Made by a program: the position numbers and the translations under genes
In this document: positions 48,652 to 57,866 of the stretch, in pieces
How positions within the stretch are numbered: position 1 is the stretch's first letter
How the letters are laid out: every line of letters begins with the position of its first letter
Notes under the pieces: generated by a model
The model's input: only the letters and a program-made list of their open reading frames with translations
Database searches by the model: none
What the model was told of the DNA's origin: nothing
Assembly: GCF_000347775.1 (NCBI RefSeq)
Contig: NZ_APAT01000016.1
Span: 62,001 to 126,000, forward strand
Length of the DNA: 64,000 bases
Source of the DNA: Marinobacter santoriniensis NKSG1
Lineage (GTDB): Bacteria; Pseudomonadota; Gammaproteobacteria; Pseudomonadales; Oleiphilaceae
Reading direction: 5' to 3'

Positions 48652-49407
48652 ATGCTTGAAGTACAGAATCTGTCCATGCGCTTCGGCGGCCTGCTGGCGG
48701 TGGACCAGGTATCCCTGGATGTCCAGGAGCGGGAAATTGTCTCGATCATCGGCCCCAACGGGGCCGGTAAAACAACCGTATTCAACTGTATGAGCGGTTT
48801 TTACCGGCCAACCGGGGGCAAGATCCTTTTCCAGGGCAAGGAAATCCAGGGCAAACCCGACTACAAAATATCCCGATTGGGAATGGTAAGAACCTTCCAG
48901 CATGTGCGGCTGTTCAACAGCATGACGGTGGTGGAAAACCTGCTGGTGGCCCAGCATCGGCACCTGAACACCAACCTGATCGCGGGTCTCCTGAAAACCC
49001 CCAATTACCGGGAGCGGGAGAAAAAATCCCTGGAACGGGCGCGGTACTGGCTGGAGCGTGTCGGCCTGATCGATCTGGCCAACCGGGAATCCGGCAACCT
49101 GGCGTATGGCCAGCAGCGTCGGCTGGAGATTGCCCGCTGCATGGTGACCGAGCCCAGGTTACTGATGCTCGATGAACCGGCCGCAGGCCTCAACCCGGCG
49201 GAAACGAAAGACCTCAACCAGCTGATCGTCAGCCTGAAGGAGGACTACAACGTGTCCGTGGTGCTGATCGAGCACGACATGAGCCTGGTCATGGATATCT
49301 CCGACCGGATCAACGTCATCAACCAGGGGCGCCCCCTGGCCAGTGGCAAACCGGAAGAGATCCGCAACAACGATGACGTGATCAAAGCGTATCTGGGTGA
49401 GGCCTGA
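48652..49407 (+). CDS. braF: Branched-chain amino acid ABC ATPase (LivG type)
   Basis: A 251-residue ATPase with Walker A GPNGAGKTT, signature NLAYGQQRRLEIAR (LivG-type variant of LSGGQ), Walker B LLMLDEPAAGLNPAE and the LivG-type HRHLNTNLIAGLLKTP insert. Confidence 0.95.
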   Translation: MLEVQNLSMRFGGLLAVDQVSLDVQEREIVSIIGPNGAGKTTVFNCMSGFYRPTGGKILFQGKEIQGKPDYKISRLGMVRTFQHVRLFNSMTVVENLLVAQHRHLNTNLIAGLLKTPNYREREKKSLERARYWLERVGLIDLANRESGNLAYGQQRRLEIARCMVTEPRLLMLDEPAAGLNPAETKDLNQLIVSLKEDYNVSVVLIEHDMSLVMDISDRINVINQGRPLASGKPEEIRNNDDVIKAYLGEA

Positions 49408-49416
49408 GGAATTACC

Positions 49417-50118
49417 ATGCTAGTACTTGAGAATGTTCATACCCATTACGGGAAGATCGAGGCGCTGCACGGTGTTTCCGTTGAGGTCAACCAGGGTGAG
49501 ATCGTATCGCTCATCGGTGCCAATGGCGCCGGCAAGACCACCCTGCTGATGACCGTCTGCGGATCGCCTCAGGCAAGTTCCGGCAGCGTATTTCTGGAAG
49601 GCCGGGATATAACCCATGCACCGACCGCCAGCATCATGCGATCGGGTATTGCCATTGTTCCGGAAGGGCGCCGGGTGTTCTCCGGCCTGACCGTCGAGGA
49701 AAACCTCCACATGGGAGGCTTCTTCAACAGCAAGGCCGAGATCCGGAAGAGCCAGGACCATGTCTACGAGCTCTTTCCCCGCCTGAAGGAGCGGGAGCAA
49801 CAGAGGGCCGGTACCATGTCGGGTGGCGAGCAGCAGATGCTGGCCATCGGCAGGGCATTGATGAGCAAGCCCCGGATGATCATCCTGGATGAGCCGTCAC
49901 TGGGACTGGCGCCAATCGTGATCCAGCAGATCTTCGAGATCATCGGTCAGCTCAGGGAAGAAGGCATCACGGTGTTCCTGGTCGAACAGAACGCCCACCA
50001 GGCCCTGAGCCTCGCCGATCGAGGCTATGTACTGGAAACCGGCCGGATCCGGCTGCACGATACCGGTGCCAACCTGCTGGCCAATCCGGACGTCCGCAAC
50101 GCCTACCTCGGCGGCTGA
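49417..50118 (+). CDS. braG: Branched-chain amino acid ABC ATPase (LivF type)
   Basis: A 233-residue ATPase with Walker A GANGAGKTT, TMSGGEQQMLAIGRALM and Walker B MIILDEPSLGLAP, typical of LivF. It is the last gene of braCDEFG, followed at 25 bp by a strong terminator. Confidence 0.95.
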   Translation: MLVLENVHTHYGKIEALHGVSVEVNQGEIVSLIGANGAGKTTLLMTVCGSPQASSGSVFLEGRDITHAPTASIMRSGIAIVPEGRRVFSGLTVEENLHMGGFFNSKAEIRKSQDHVYELFPRLKEREQQRAGTMSGGEQQMLAIGRALMSKPRMIILDEPSLGLAPIVIQQIFEIIGQLREEGITVFLVEQNAHQALSLADRGYVLETGRIRLHDTGANLLANPDVRNAYLGG

Positions 50119-50142
50119 TCCTCACTCATCTTCCACCAAACG

Positions 50143-50174
50143 AAACAGGGCTTCTCCGGAAGCCCTGTTTTTTT
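50143..50174 (+). terminator. Terminator of the bra operon
   Basis: AAACAGGGCTTC-TCCG-GAAGCCCTGTTT, a perfect 12-bp stem, followed by TTTT. Confidence 0.92.
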
Positions 50175-50365
50175 ATCCCCCGATTTTTCAACGGAAATCA
50201 ATTACTCACCGACTGTTACGTTTCCTTATATCAGTTTTGAACTATACTTCAGACAACGGTCTCCCTGTCTCCACAGGATCCCGTCAGGGCCGTTTCTGCC
50301 GGGCCGGCCTTGAGCTGGCCCGGCGGTCAATGCGACGACAGCAAAATCAATACAAGGAGTGGATA

Positions 50366-50830
50366 ATGAAAAAACTGATCGCAGGTGCAATTCTTCTGGG
50401 TGCTTCTTCCATGGCCTTCGCTCAGCCGGGCTGTGGTGTTGGTGCCATGATCTGGAAGGGCCAGTCAGGCATTGCTCCACACGTTCTGGCCGCCACCACC
50501 AATGGTAGTTTTGGCAACCAGACGTTCGGCATGACCACTGGCACCCTGGGCTGTCGCACCAACGAGGCCGTTCAGTCCATGGCCATGTACATGAACAGCA
50601 ATATCGACAAGGTGGCGCGTGACATGTCCCGCGGTTCTGGTGAGAACCTCGATACACTCGCCGTTCTGCTGGGTGTTGATGAAGCCGACCGCAGCACTTT
50701 CCGCAAGGTACTGCAGGACAACTTTGCAACGATCTTCCCGAGCTCTGACACCACATCCGACCAGGCGGTGGACTCCATCCTGGCGCTGATGGAACAGGAC
50801 CAGACCCTGAGCAAGTACGTTCCCGCTTAA
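50366..50830 (+). CDS. DUF3015 family exported protein
   Basis: A 154-residue protein with a signal peptide (MKKLIAGAILLGASSMAFA) and the DUF3015 motif QPGCGVGAMIWKGQSGIAPHVLAATTN, followed by TFGMTTGTLGC. The rest is a helical bundle. The function of the family is unknown; it is expected in the periplasm or outer membrane. The ATG at 50366 has AAGGAG upstream; the open frame from 50027 is an artefact antisense to none but running through braG. A TATACT -10-like site lies at 50243-50248. The next gene is 81 bp downstream. Confidence 0.88.
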   Translation: MKKLIAGAILLGASSMAFAQPGCGVGAMIWKGQSGIAPHVLAATTNGSFGNQTFGMTTGTLGCRTNEAVQSMAMYMNSNIDKVARDMSRGSGENLDTLAVLLGVDEADRSTFRKVLQDNFATIFPSSDTTSDQAVDSILALMEQDQTLSKYVPA

Positions 50831-50911
50831 TCGCGCGCTCACCCAGGGATGACACGGCGCCACGGATGGCGCCTCATCACTCTCTTTACCAAGCCGGATA
50901 GATCATTTCCC

Positions 50912-52780
50912 ATGGGCACTACCCTCCGTCGTACCGGGCACGCCTTACTGTGGCTCTTGTTCAGTGTTCAACTCCAGGCCGCCGAACGCCCCGACCTCAA
51001 CACACTGTCGAAAGATCCTGTCTGGCTTACCCTTGGAAATTACCGGCCCGATACGTTCGGGGACGGGTATACCAGCCAGGCCGACGATCCCTCGTTTTTC
51101 CTCAGTGAAAACGGAAAACATTCGCCAGAGGCGGAGTTGAAAGCCACATTGTCGGCCATCCAGAAACCGGGCGGAGGCGACCAGCATGCTCGATGCCGTT
51201 TTCCGGCCCGTGATGCGTGGCTACGCAAGACTCTCAAACTGCCAAGGACCGAGGTTTCCTGTCCCGCGTACGACGCCTGGCGGTCAAAGCTGAATACAGA
51301 AACCGTGACCCTGGTGTTCGCGGCCTCCTATCTGAACAGCCCGTCCTCCATGTTTGGCCACACGTTTCTCCGGCTCGATCCGCCCGGTGATGACGAGCAC
51401 ACCAACCTTCTGCTCGCCAATACCATTTCCTACGCCGCCGATGCCGGTGCCAGGGACAACGAGCTGATGTTCGCCTATCGGGGCATCTTCGGCGGTTATC
51501 CGGGAATAACCACCGTTCAGCCCTACTATGAGAAGGTCAAACTCTATTCCGATATCGAGAACCGGGATCTGTGGGAATATCGACTCAACCTCAGCGACGA
51601 AGAGGTTGACCGCCTGCTCGCCCATGCCTGGGAAGTCGAGGACAAGAATTTCGACTACTACTTTTTTGATGAAAACTGCGCCTACCGTCTCCTTGCACTC
51701 ATTGATGTGGCCAGGCCCGGAACCAATCTTCTGGACAAAGTGACCACCCACGCCATTCCCTCGGATACGGTACGCTGGGTCGTCGACAAGAACCTGGTAA
51801 AGCAGGTCTATTACCGGCCATCGGCGAGCACGACCGTGAGCTATGAAGTCTCGACACTTCCCGACGAGCAACAGACGCTGGCTGCCGCTATTGCCAATGG
51901 TTATGTCAAACCTGACGGGGCCGAACTGGCCGCCCTCAGCGATGAGGACCGGGCCCACGTCCTCGATGCCGCCTACGATTACGTGCGCTATCAGAGCGGC
52001 GAGGAAGAGTGGCCGAGGGACTATTCTGCACCTTTGTCGCGTAACCTCCTGGTGGCACGCAGCCAGATCGAGGATGTCGATCCGATCCCGACACCCCCGG
52101 AGCCCGATGTCCGGGACGATCAGGGCCACGATACTTTTCGGCTCAGCCTGGGTGGAGGTCGACTCGACGACCGGAATTTTACCCAACTGACGGTACGACC
52201 GGCCTACCACGATCTTCTGGATCCGCCCGAGGGATATCGACCCGGTGCGCAGCTCCAGTTTCTTCGTCTTGACGCCCGTCTCTACGCGGATAACAACGAA
52301 CTCCAGCTGGAGCAGCTGACGGCGGTCGAAATTCGCTCCCTGAGCCCTCGCAACCAGTTCTTTTCACCATTGTCCTGGCAGGTAGGGGTCGGCGCACGAC
52401 GAACGGAAACCGGCGACAAGCGGGTGTTGTCGCCCTATCTCGATGGCGGCGCGGGCGGTAGCTGGCGACTTGGCCCCTGGTTCCAGGGCTACGCTATGGC
52501 CACCGCCGATCTGGAAGTGGATGACGACCTGAAGCGTGGATACGATTTTGCGCCGGGGGCGGATCTTGGCGTGATCCATCAGGGGACTCGACTGAGCACC
52601 ATGCTCGGCGTCAGATCGAAAGCCTGGATTGTAAGCAGCCAGCACCGACAGGATGAACTGTACGCACGCGCCTCCTGGCATGTGTCCCGGGACATCAGCC
52701 TGTATGGCCAGCTCAATCGGGAAAGACACTACGACAGGTACCAGAGCACATGGCAAGCCGGCCTTCATCTCTATTTCTGA
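50912..52780 (+). CDS. DUF4105 domain outer-envelope protein
   Basis: A 622-residue exported protein with a signal peptide (ALLWLLFSVQLQA). A DUF4105 region (~100-390) contains LVFAASYLNSPSSMFGHTFLRLD, FAYRGIFGGYPGITTVQPYYEKV and FDYYFFDENCAYRLLALID with a conserved His/Cys set suggestive of a papain-like (NlpC/P60-related) fold. The C-terminal third has alternating aromatic strands ending in WQAGLHLYF, like an outer membrane beta-barrel. The ATG at 50912 gives the signal peptide. It overlaps the next gene by 31 bp, so the two are probably coupled. Confidence 0.82.
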   Translation: MGTTLRRTGHALLWLLFSVQLQAAERPDLNTLSKDPVWLTLGNYRPDTFGDGYTSQADDPSFFLSENGKHSPEAELKATLSAIQKPGGGDQHARCRFPARDAWLRKTLKLPRTEVSCPAYDAWRSKLNTETVTLVFAASYLNSPSSMFGHTFLRLDPPGDDEHTNLLLANTISYAADAGARDNELMFAYRGIFGGYPGITTVQPYYEKVKLYSDIENRDLWEYRLNLSDEEVDRLLAHAWEVEDKNFDYYFFDENCAYRLLALIDVARPGTNLLDKVTTHAIPSDTVRWVVDKNLVKQVYYRPSASTTVSYEVSTLPDEQQTLAAAIANGYVKPDGAELAALSDEDRAHVLDAAYDYVRYQSGEEEWPRDYSAPLSRNLLVARSQIEDVDPIPTPPEPDVRDDQGHDTFRLSLGGGRLDDRNFTQLTVRPAYHDLLDPPEGYRPGAQLQFLRLDARLYADNNELQLEQLTAVEIRSLSPRNQFFSPLSWQVGVGARRTETGDKRVLSPYLDGGAGGSWRLGPWFQGYAMATADLEVDDDLKRGYDFAPGADLGVIHQGTRLSTMLGVRSKAWIVSSQHRQDELYARASWHVSRDISLYGQLNRERHYDRYQSTWQAGLHLYF

Positions 52781-53634
52781 TCGTTCGACAACTGTTCACC
52801 GCGCTCGCACTGGTTGCGGCCGCCATCAGTCAAAGCGGCTGTAGCAGCGTGTTTTTCTATCCGGACAAGGTCACCTACGTTACCCCGGACCGTCTCAACC
52901 TGGATTACCAGGACATCTATCTGGACACGGCCGATGGCGAAACCCTGCACGGATGGTGGCTGCCGGCCGAAACCAACGGTTCAACGCCCAAAGGCACGAT
53001 CTATTACCTGCACGGCAATGCCCAGAACATCAGCAGCCACATCTTCAATGTGGCCTGGCTACCCCCCGAGGGCTATAACGTTTTTACAATCGACTATCGG
53101 GGTTACGGCGAATCCACGGGCTCGCCGGACCTGGAGGGTTCATTGCACGACGTGGAAGTGGGAATGCGCTGGCTGGCAGGCTATGCCCCGGCACAAACAG
53201 GTCCCGTGTTTCTTCTCGGGCAGAGCCTTGGCGGCGGGCTTGGCATCGCGCTGGCCAGCGAATGGCAAACGCGGGGAGAACAGCCGCCCCTGTCAGGCGC
53301 GATTTTCGACAGCACCTTTTCTGGATTCCGGGCCATTGCCCGCGAGAAGCTGGGCAGTTTCTGGCTGACCTGGCCGTTCCAGATCCCCCTGAGCTGGACC
53401 ATACCGGACGATTATGAGGGGGTGGACCGGATCGGCGACATCAGCCCCGTTCCTGTCATGATCATTCACAGCGTCCGGGACGGGATCATCCCGTTCCACG
53501 ATGGTCTCGCCCTGTACGAGGCCGCAAAACAGCCAAAACAGTTTCTCCGCACGGATACGCCCCATGCATCAACTTTCGTGATACCGGCTTACAGGCAGGC
53601 ACTGCTGAAGTTTCTCGAAAAGACCGGCGGCTGA
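52750..53634 (+). CDS. Lipoprotein alpha/beta hydrolase (BEM46/YfhR-like)
   Basis: A 294-residue hydrolase with a lipoprotein signal (ALVAAAISQSGC, lipobox Cys about residue 31). The catalytic set is nucleophile GQSLGGG, acid SVRDGII, and histidine TPHASTF; the oxyanion region is YYLHGNAQNIS. It is of the DUF1749/YfhR/BEM46 type, probably a periplasmic or outer membrane-facing esterase. It overlaps the DUF4105 gene by 31 bp. Confidence 0.85.
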   Translation: MASRPSSLFLIVRQLFTALALVAAAISQSGCSSVFFYPDKVTYVTPDRLNLDYQDIYLDTADGETLHGWWLPAETNGSTPKGTIYYLHGNAQNISSHIFNVAWLPPEGYNVFTIDYRGYGESTGSPDLEGSLHDVEVGMRWLAGYAPAQTGPVFLLGQSLGGGLGIALASEWQTRGEQPPLSGAIFDSTFSGFRAIAREKLGSFWLTWPFQIPLSWTIPDDYEGVDRIGDISPVPVMIIHSVRDGIIPFHDGLALYEAAKQPKQFLRTDTPHASTFVIPAYRQALLKFLEKTGG

Positions 53635-53639
53635 AACGA

Positions 53640-53666
53640 AAAAACCCGCCAAAGCGGCGGGTTTTT
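53640..53666. terminator. Bidirectional terminator, hydrolase / pnp
   Basis: AAAAACCCGCC (53640-53650) and GGCGGGTTTTT (53656-53666) around AAAGC, with A- and T-runs on the two sides; it serves both convergent genes. Confidence 0.9.
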
Positions 53667-53699
53667 CATTCAAAGGCCGGTTATTGACCGGCCCCGGTC

Positions 53700-55820
53700 T
53701 CACTCGGAAAAGTCGGTCGGCTGCTCGCCTTCCTTGACTTCCTTCATGGACAGCTTGACGCGACCACGGTTATCGACGTCCAGCACTTTTACCAGCACTT
53801 CCTGACCTTCGCTGAGTTCGTCAGTGACGTTCTCGATCCGACGGTCGGAAATCTGGGAAATGTGCACAAGGCCGTCCTTGCCGGGCAGGATGTTCACGAA
53901 AGCACCGAAATCAACGATGCGCTCAACGCGACCCTTGTAGATGGCACCGACCTCGATCTCCGCCGTGATTTCCTTGACGCGGTTTACCGCTGCCTGAGCG
54001 GCTTCCTGGTTATCGGCATAGATCTTCACATTGCCATCGTCGTCCAGATCGATGGAGGCTCCGGTCTCGTCACAGATAGCACGAATCGTGGAGCCACCCT
54101 TACCGATGACGTCACGGATCTTGTCCGGATGGATCTTGATCGTCGTGATGCTCGGCGCGCGGGAGGAGAGCTCCGGACGCGACTCGGCAATCACCTTGTT
54201 CATCTCACCCAGAATATGCAGACGCGCTTCGTGGGCCTGCTCCAGGGCAAGTTCCATGATCTCGTCGGTGATGCCGTTGATCTTGATGTCCATCTGAAGC
54301 GCGGTGACACCGTCTTTGGTACCGGCAACCTTGAAGTCCATGTCGCCCAGGTGATCTTCATCACCCAGGATGTCGGTCAGAACGGCAAACTTGTCGCCTT
54401 CCTTGACCAGGCCCATGGCAATACCGGCCACCGGCGCCTTGAGGGGCACGCCCGCATCCATCAGCGCCAGACTGGAGCCACACACCGATGCCATGGAGCT
54501 GGAACCGTTGGATTCGGTGATCTCGGAAACCGCACGGATGGTGTAGGGGAATTCTTCAATCGTCGGCATGACCGCGGCCACACCACGCTTGGCCAGACGA
54601 CCGTGACCGATCTCGCGACGACCCGGGCTGCCCATCCGACCGGCTTCACCGACGGAATACGGAGGGAAGTTGTAGTGGAACAGGAACGGATCCTTGCGCT
54701 CACCCTCGAGGGCATCGATGATCTGCATGTCACGGGCGGTGCCCAGTGTGGCTGTCACAATGGCCTGGGTCTCGCCACGGGTAAACAGGGCAGAACCGTG
54801 GGTGCTCGGCAGGACGCCTACTTCGATCTCGATCGGACGAACGGTCTTGTGGTCACGTCCGTCGATACGCGGCTTGCCATCAAGAACCTGCTGGCGAACC
54901 ACGGTCTTCTCGATCTTGCCGAAGTATTTCTTGACCTCTTCCTCGGAAGGCTGGCCTTCCTCTTCGCCGGCAAATTTCTCGACGGCGGCTGACTTGATCT
55001 CACCCAGACGAGTGTAGCGGGCCATCTTGTCGCGGATGCTATAGGCTTCCTCGATGGCACCGGCGAACTCACCCTTGATCAGGTTCAGCAGTTCGGTATT
55101 TTCGGTCTCAGGCTGCCACTCCCAACGCGGCTTGCCATTCTCCGCTGCAAATTCCTTGATAGCGGTGACCGCAGTCTGCATCTGCTGATGGGCAAACAGC
55201 ACCGCACCCAGCATCTGGTCTTCTGTGAGGCCCTTAGCTTCGGACTCAACCATCAGAACCGCGTCTTCTGTACCGGCCACAACCATATCCAGCTGAGAGG
55301 TCTCGAGTTCCTGGAAAGTCGGGTTGAGGAAGTAGCCACGCTCATCGGTAAAGCCAACGCGTGAGGCACCGATCGGGCCATCGAACGGGATACCGGAAAT
55401 GGCCAGCGCAGCAGAGGCTGCCAGCATCGCGGCAATATCCGGGTCCTGGGTCTTGTTGGCCGACATTACCGTCAGTACGACCTGAACCTCGTTCATGTAG
55501 CCGTTGGGGAACAGCGGACGGATCGGACGGTCAATCAGGCGACTGGTCAGGGTTTCCTTCTCGGAAGGACGACCTTCCCGCTTGAAGAAGCCACCGGGGA
55601 TCTTGCCAACGGCATAGGTTTTCTCGGTGTAGTTAACGGTCAGCGGGAAAAAACCCTGGCCCGGCTTGGGTTCCTTGGCACCAACGACGGTACCCAGCAC
55701 GGATACGTCATCGATGGTCACCAGAACGGCACCCGTTGCCTGACGCGCAATGCGACCGGTCTCCAGAGTGACGGTCTTGTCACCCAGCTCAAATGTTTTC
55801 GTAACAGGTTTCAGTTCCAC
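53700..55820 (-). CDS. pnp: Polynucleotide phosphorylase
   Basis: A 706-residue 3'-5' exoribonuclease: two RNase PH domains, KH ([22 protein letters not shown] region) and S1 ([31 protein letters not shown] region) at the C-terminus. It is part of the RNA degradosome. The start is a GTG at 55820 ([13 protein letters not shown]), with GGAG six bases upstream; a frame that opens at 55916 runs into the leader. An imperfect hairpin (55930-56002) in the leader may be an RNase III autoregulation site. Confidence 0.96.
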   Translation of the reverse strand: MELKPVTKTFELGDKTVTLETGRIARQATGAVLVTIDDVSVLGTVVGAKEPKPGQGFFPLTVNYTEKTYAVGKIPGGFFKREGRPSEKETLTSRLIDRPIRPLFPNGYMNEVQVVLTVMSANKTQDPDIAAMLAASAALAISGIPFDGPIGASRVGFTDERGYFLNPTFQELETSQLDMVVAGTEDAVLMVESEAKGLTEDQMLGAVLFAHQQMQTAVTAIKEFAAENGKPRWEWQPETENTELLNLIKGEFAGAIEEAYSIRDKMARYTRLGEIKSAAVEKFAGEEEGQPSEEEVKKYFGKIEKTVVRQQVLDGKPRIDGRDHKTVRPIEIEVGVLPSTHGSALFTRGETQAIVTATLGTARDMQIIDALEGERKDPFLFHYNFPPYSVGEAGRMGSPGRREIGHGRLAKRGVAAVMPTIEEFPYTIRAVSEITESNGSSSMASVCGSSLALMDAGVPLKAPVAGIAMGLVKEGDKFAVLTDILGDEDHLGDMDFKVAGTKDGVTALQMDIKINGITDEIMELALEQAHEARLHILGEMNKVIAESRPELSSRAPSITTIKIHPDKIRDVIGKGGSTIRAICDETGASIDLDDDGNVKIYADNQEAAQAAVNRVKEITAEIEVGAIYKGRVERIVDFGAFVNILPGKDGLVHISQISDRRIENVTDELSEGQEVLVKVLDVDNRGRVKLSMKEVKEGEQPTDFSE

Positions 55821-56163
55821 GAAAAACTCCTGCAAATATTTCAAATAATCAACGTGCTTTCCGGTTCGTCCGGAAACCACCGAGAGCTGCAGGATTGTGG
55901 GGAGATCGGCAGGCAACCCGTCTGAAAGCTAACAGGCTGTTGCAAAAACCCTGGGATGACAATGGCACCAGAAAAGGGCCGGGGCTTTTCAACAACCTGC
56001 TATCAATTTCGGCTTTCGGTTACGACAGGGAACCCTGGAAATCACCGACAAATCAGCTGCAGATTTTCAAGGGTGCGGGGAAAAGCTCAACCGGCCCCCC
56101 GCAGGTTGCCGGTTGATGGCCTGCTTCCGCACCGGAAACAGACCCCAGGTCGTAAAGACCGGA
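55821..56163 (-). other. 343-bp rpsO-pnp intergenic leader
   Basis: No gene is supported. It holds the hairpin 55930-56002, the pnp ribosome binding site (GGAG, 55827-55830 complement) and presumably a pnp promoter. Short frames here lack ribosome binding sites. Confidence 0.6.
55930..56002 (-). promoter_or_regulatory. Long imperfect hairpin in the pnp leader
   Basis: 22-nt arms (55930-55951 and 55981-56002) pair at 20 of 22 positions with three G-U on the minus strand, around a 29-nt loop. It starts 110 bp upstream of the pnp GTG. In E. coli an RNase III-cut stem in the same place permits PNPase autoregulation. Confidence 0.6.
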
Positions 56164-56433
56164 TTAGCGACGCAGGCCCAGACGCTGGATCAGTTCCAGG
56201 TAACGGTCGGCGTTCTTGCGCTTGAGGTAGTCCAGCAGCTTACGACGCTGGTTTACCATCCGGATCAGGCCACGGCGGGAATGGTGATCCTGCTTGTTGG
56301 CCTTGAAGTGATCCTGCAGCTTGTCGATGTTGGCGCTCAGCAGTGCCACCTGAACTTCAGGGGAACCGGTATCGCCATCGCCTTGCTGATAATCCTTAAC
56401 GATCTGTGCTTTTTCATTGGCAGAAAGTGCCAT
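56164..56433 (-). CDS. rpsO: 30S ribosomal protein S15
   Basis: An 89-residue S15 of standard length ([32 protein letters not shown] start, [23 protein letters not shown] core, ending in LIQRLGLRR), which binds 16S rRNA in the platform. It lies between truB (78 bp) and pnp as in E. coli, so the same regulation (own promoter, processing before pnp) is likely. Confidence 0.98.
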   Translation of the reverse strand: MALSANEKAQIVKDYQQGDGDTGSPEVQVALLSANIDKLQDHFKANKQDHHSRRGLIRMVNQRRKLLDYLKRKNADRYLELIQRLGLRR

Positions 56434-56511
56434 ATTTCACCTCATTGGTTGCGATGCTTGGAAATCCGGCCGAACCGCGCATCTCTACAGCCCGGCTATA
56501 CAGCGCCTCGA

Positions 56512-57438
56512 CTATCGTCCGGCGCTGCCTTTTACCAGCCGACGAGGCACGAGTAACGTTTGCTCGCCGTCCGGAAAAGCTTCTGCCAACCCGACAAAGC
56601 CCCGATCACCGTATACGCGAACGAAACCCTTGTCGACCTGACCTTCTATTCTAACTTGTTGGCCGTTCAATATCGACACCAGTGGTGGCCCGCCCAGGCG
56701 GGTCTCTGGAAACATTGAGAGCGCACTGTCGGGGGCAAGAAGCAGGCCGTCGAGGCTTTCGCCCCGCTCCCTCATCGCTTCCAGCTCGCCCACGACATGG
56801 GCATTCGACAGGGTGTAACCGGAGGCCATGGTTCGGCGCAAGGCACTCACATGAGCGCCACAGCCAAGCGCTTCGCCGATGTCTTCGACGAGTGAGCGAA
56901 TATACGTACCCTTGGTGCAACTGAACGCGAGATCCATTTCCTGGTCTCGCAGTTCGAGCAGGGTGAGCTCATGAATGGTCACCGGCCTTGCGGGGCGCTC
57001 CACTTCGATGCCCTCGCGGGCATATTCGTAGAGTGGACGTCCCTTGTGCTTGAGGGCCGAGTACATGGAAGGGACCTGGGCTATCTCGCCGCGAAAACGG
57101 TCCAGCACCTCTTCCACCGCTTCTTTCGTCAGCGGAGGTACGGGCTTTTCCTCCACAACGCCACCCTCGCTGTCCCCGGTTTCGGTCCGGACACCCAGCC
57201 TTGCCGTGGTGACATAGGCCTTGTCGCTGTCCAGCATCATCTGGGAGAACTTGGTCGCCTCGCCAAAGCACAAGGGCAACACGCCGGTCGCGAGCGGATC
57301 GAGGGCGCCGGTGTGACCGGCTTTCGCGGCACCGTAGAGGCGCTTTACCTGCTGAAGAATACCGTTGGATGTAACACCCAGGGGCTTATCAATCACCAGG
57401 ATGCCATTGACGTCGCGTCCTTTGCGTCTTCGGCTCAA
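56512..57438 (-). CDS. truB: tRNA pseudouridine(55) synthase
   Basis: A 308-residue enzyme making pseudouridine 55 in tRNA. The catalytic aspartate is D47 in [12 protein letters not shown]; the C-terminal PUA-like part follows. The ATG overlaps the rbfA stop by 4 bp. Confidence 0.97.
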   Translation of the reverse strand: MSRRRKGRDVNGILVIDKPLGVTSNGILQQVKRLYGAAKAGHTGALDPLATGVLPLCFGEATKFSQMMLDSDKAYVTTARLGVRTETGDSEGGVVEEKPVPPLTKEAVEEVLDRFRGEIAQVPSMYSALKHKGRPLYEYAREGIEVERPARPVTIHELTLLELRDQEMDLAFSCTKGTYIRSLVEDIGEALGCGAHVSALRRTMASGYTLSNAHVVGELEAMRERGESLDGLLLAPDSALSMFPETRLGGPPLVSILNGQQVRIEGQVDKGFVRVYGDRGFVGLAEAFPDGEQTLLVPRRLVKGSAGR

Positions 57439-57866
57439 GCGTCGCGCTCCGGATTATCCGATACCGGATCGTCATTATCGTCCCGTGGCACGGCCGGCTT
57501 GTCACCAACTGCCTCACGAATAAGCCGATCCATTTTCCGACTCTGCCCCAGCAGGGTATCGAAGTGAAAACGCAGATGGGGAACCACGCGAAGTTTCATG
57601 GCGCGCCCCACCTGACCGCGCAGGAAGCCAGCCGCCTTGTTCAGCACGGCCAGCGATTCCTTCACTTCCGGGGACTCTTCGGTCAACTCTTCGGTCGACA
57701 ACAGCGACACGTAAATGTCGGCATAGCCCAGGTCACGGCTGACTTTCACGTCATTGACCGTCACCATTCCCACCCGCGGGTCTTTGACTTCCCGCTGGAT
57801 GAGCTGGGCCAGCTCCCGCTGCATCTGATCGCCAATGCGATCTACACGACTGAACTCGCGTGCCAT
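57435..57866 (-). CDS. rbfA: Ribosome-binding factor A
   Basis: A 143-residue KH-fold protein for 30S maturation and cold adaptation ([48 protein letters not shown] in outline; [11 protein letters not shown]). The C-terminal ~20 residues are charged. It overlaps infB by 1 bp (TGATG) and truB by 4 bp. Confidence 0.97.
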   Translation of the reverse strand: MAREFSRVDRIGDQMQRELAQLIQREVKDPRVGMVTVNDVKVSRDLGYADIYVSLLSTEELTEESPEVKESLAVLNKAAGFLRGQVGRAMKLRVVPHLRFHFDTLLGQSRKMDRLIREAVGDKPAVPRDDNDDPVSDNPERDA

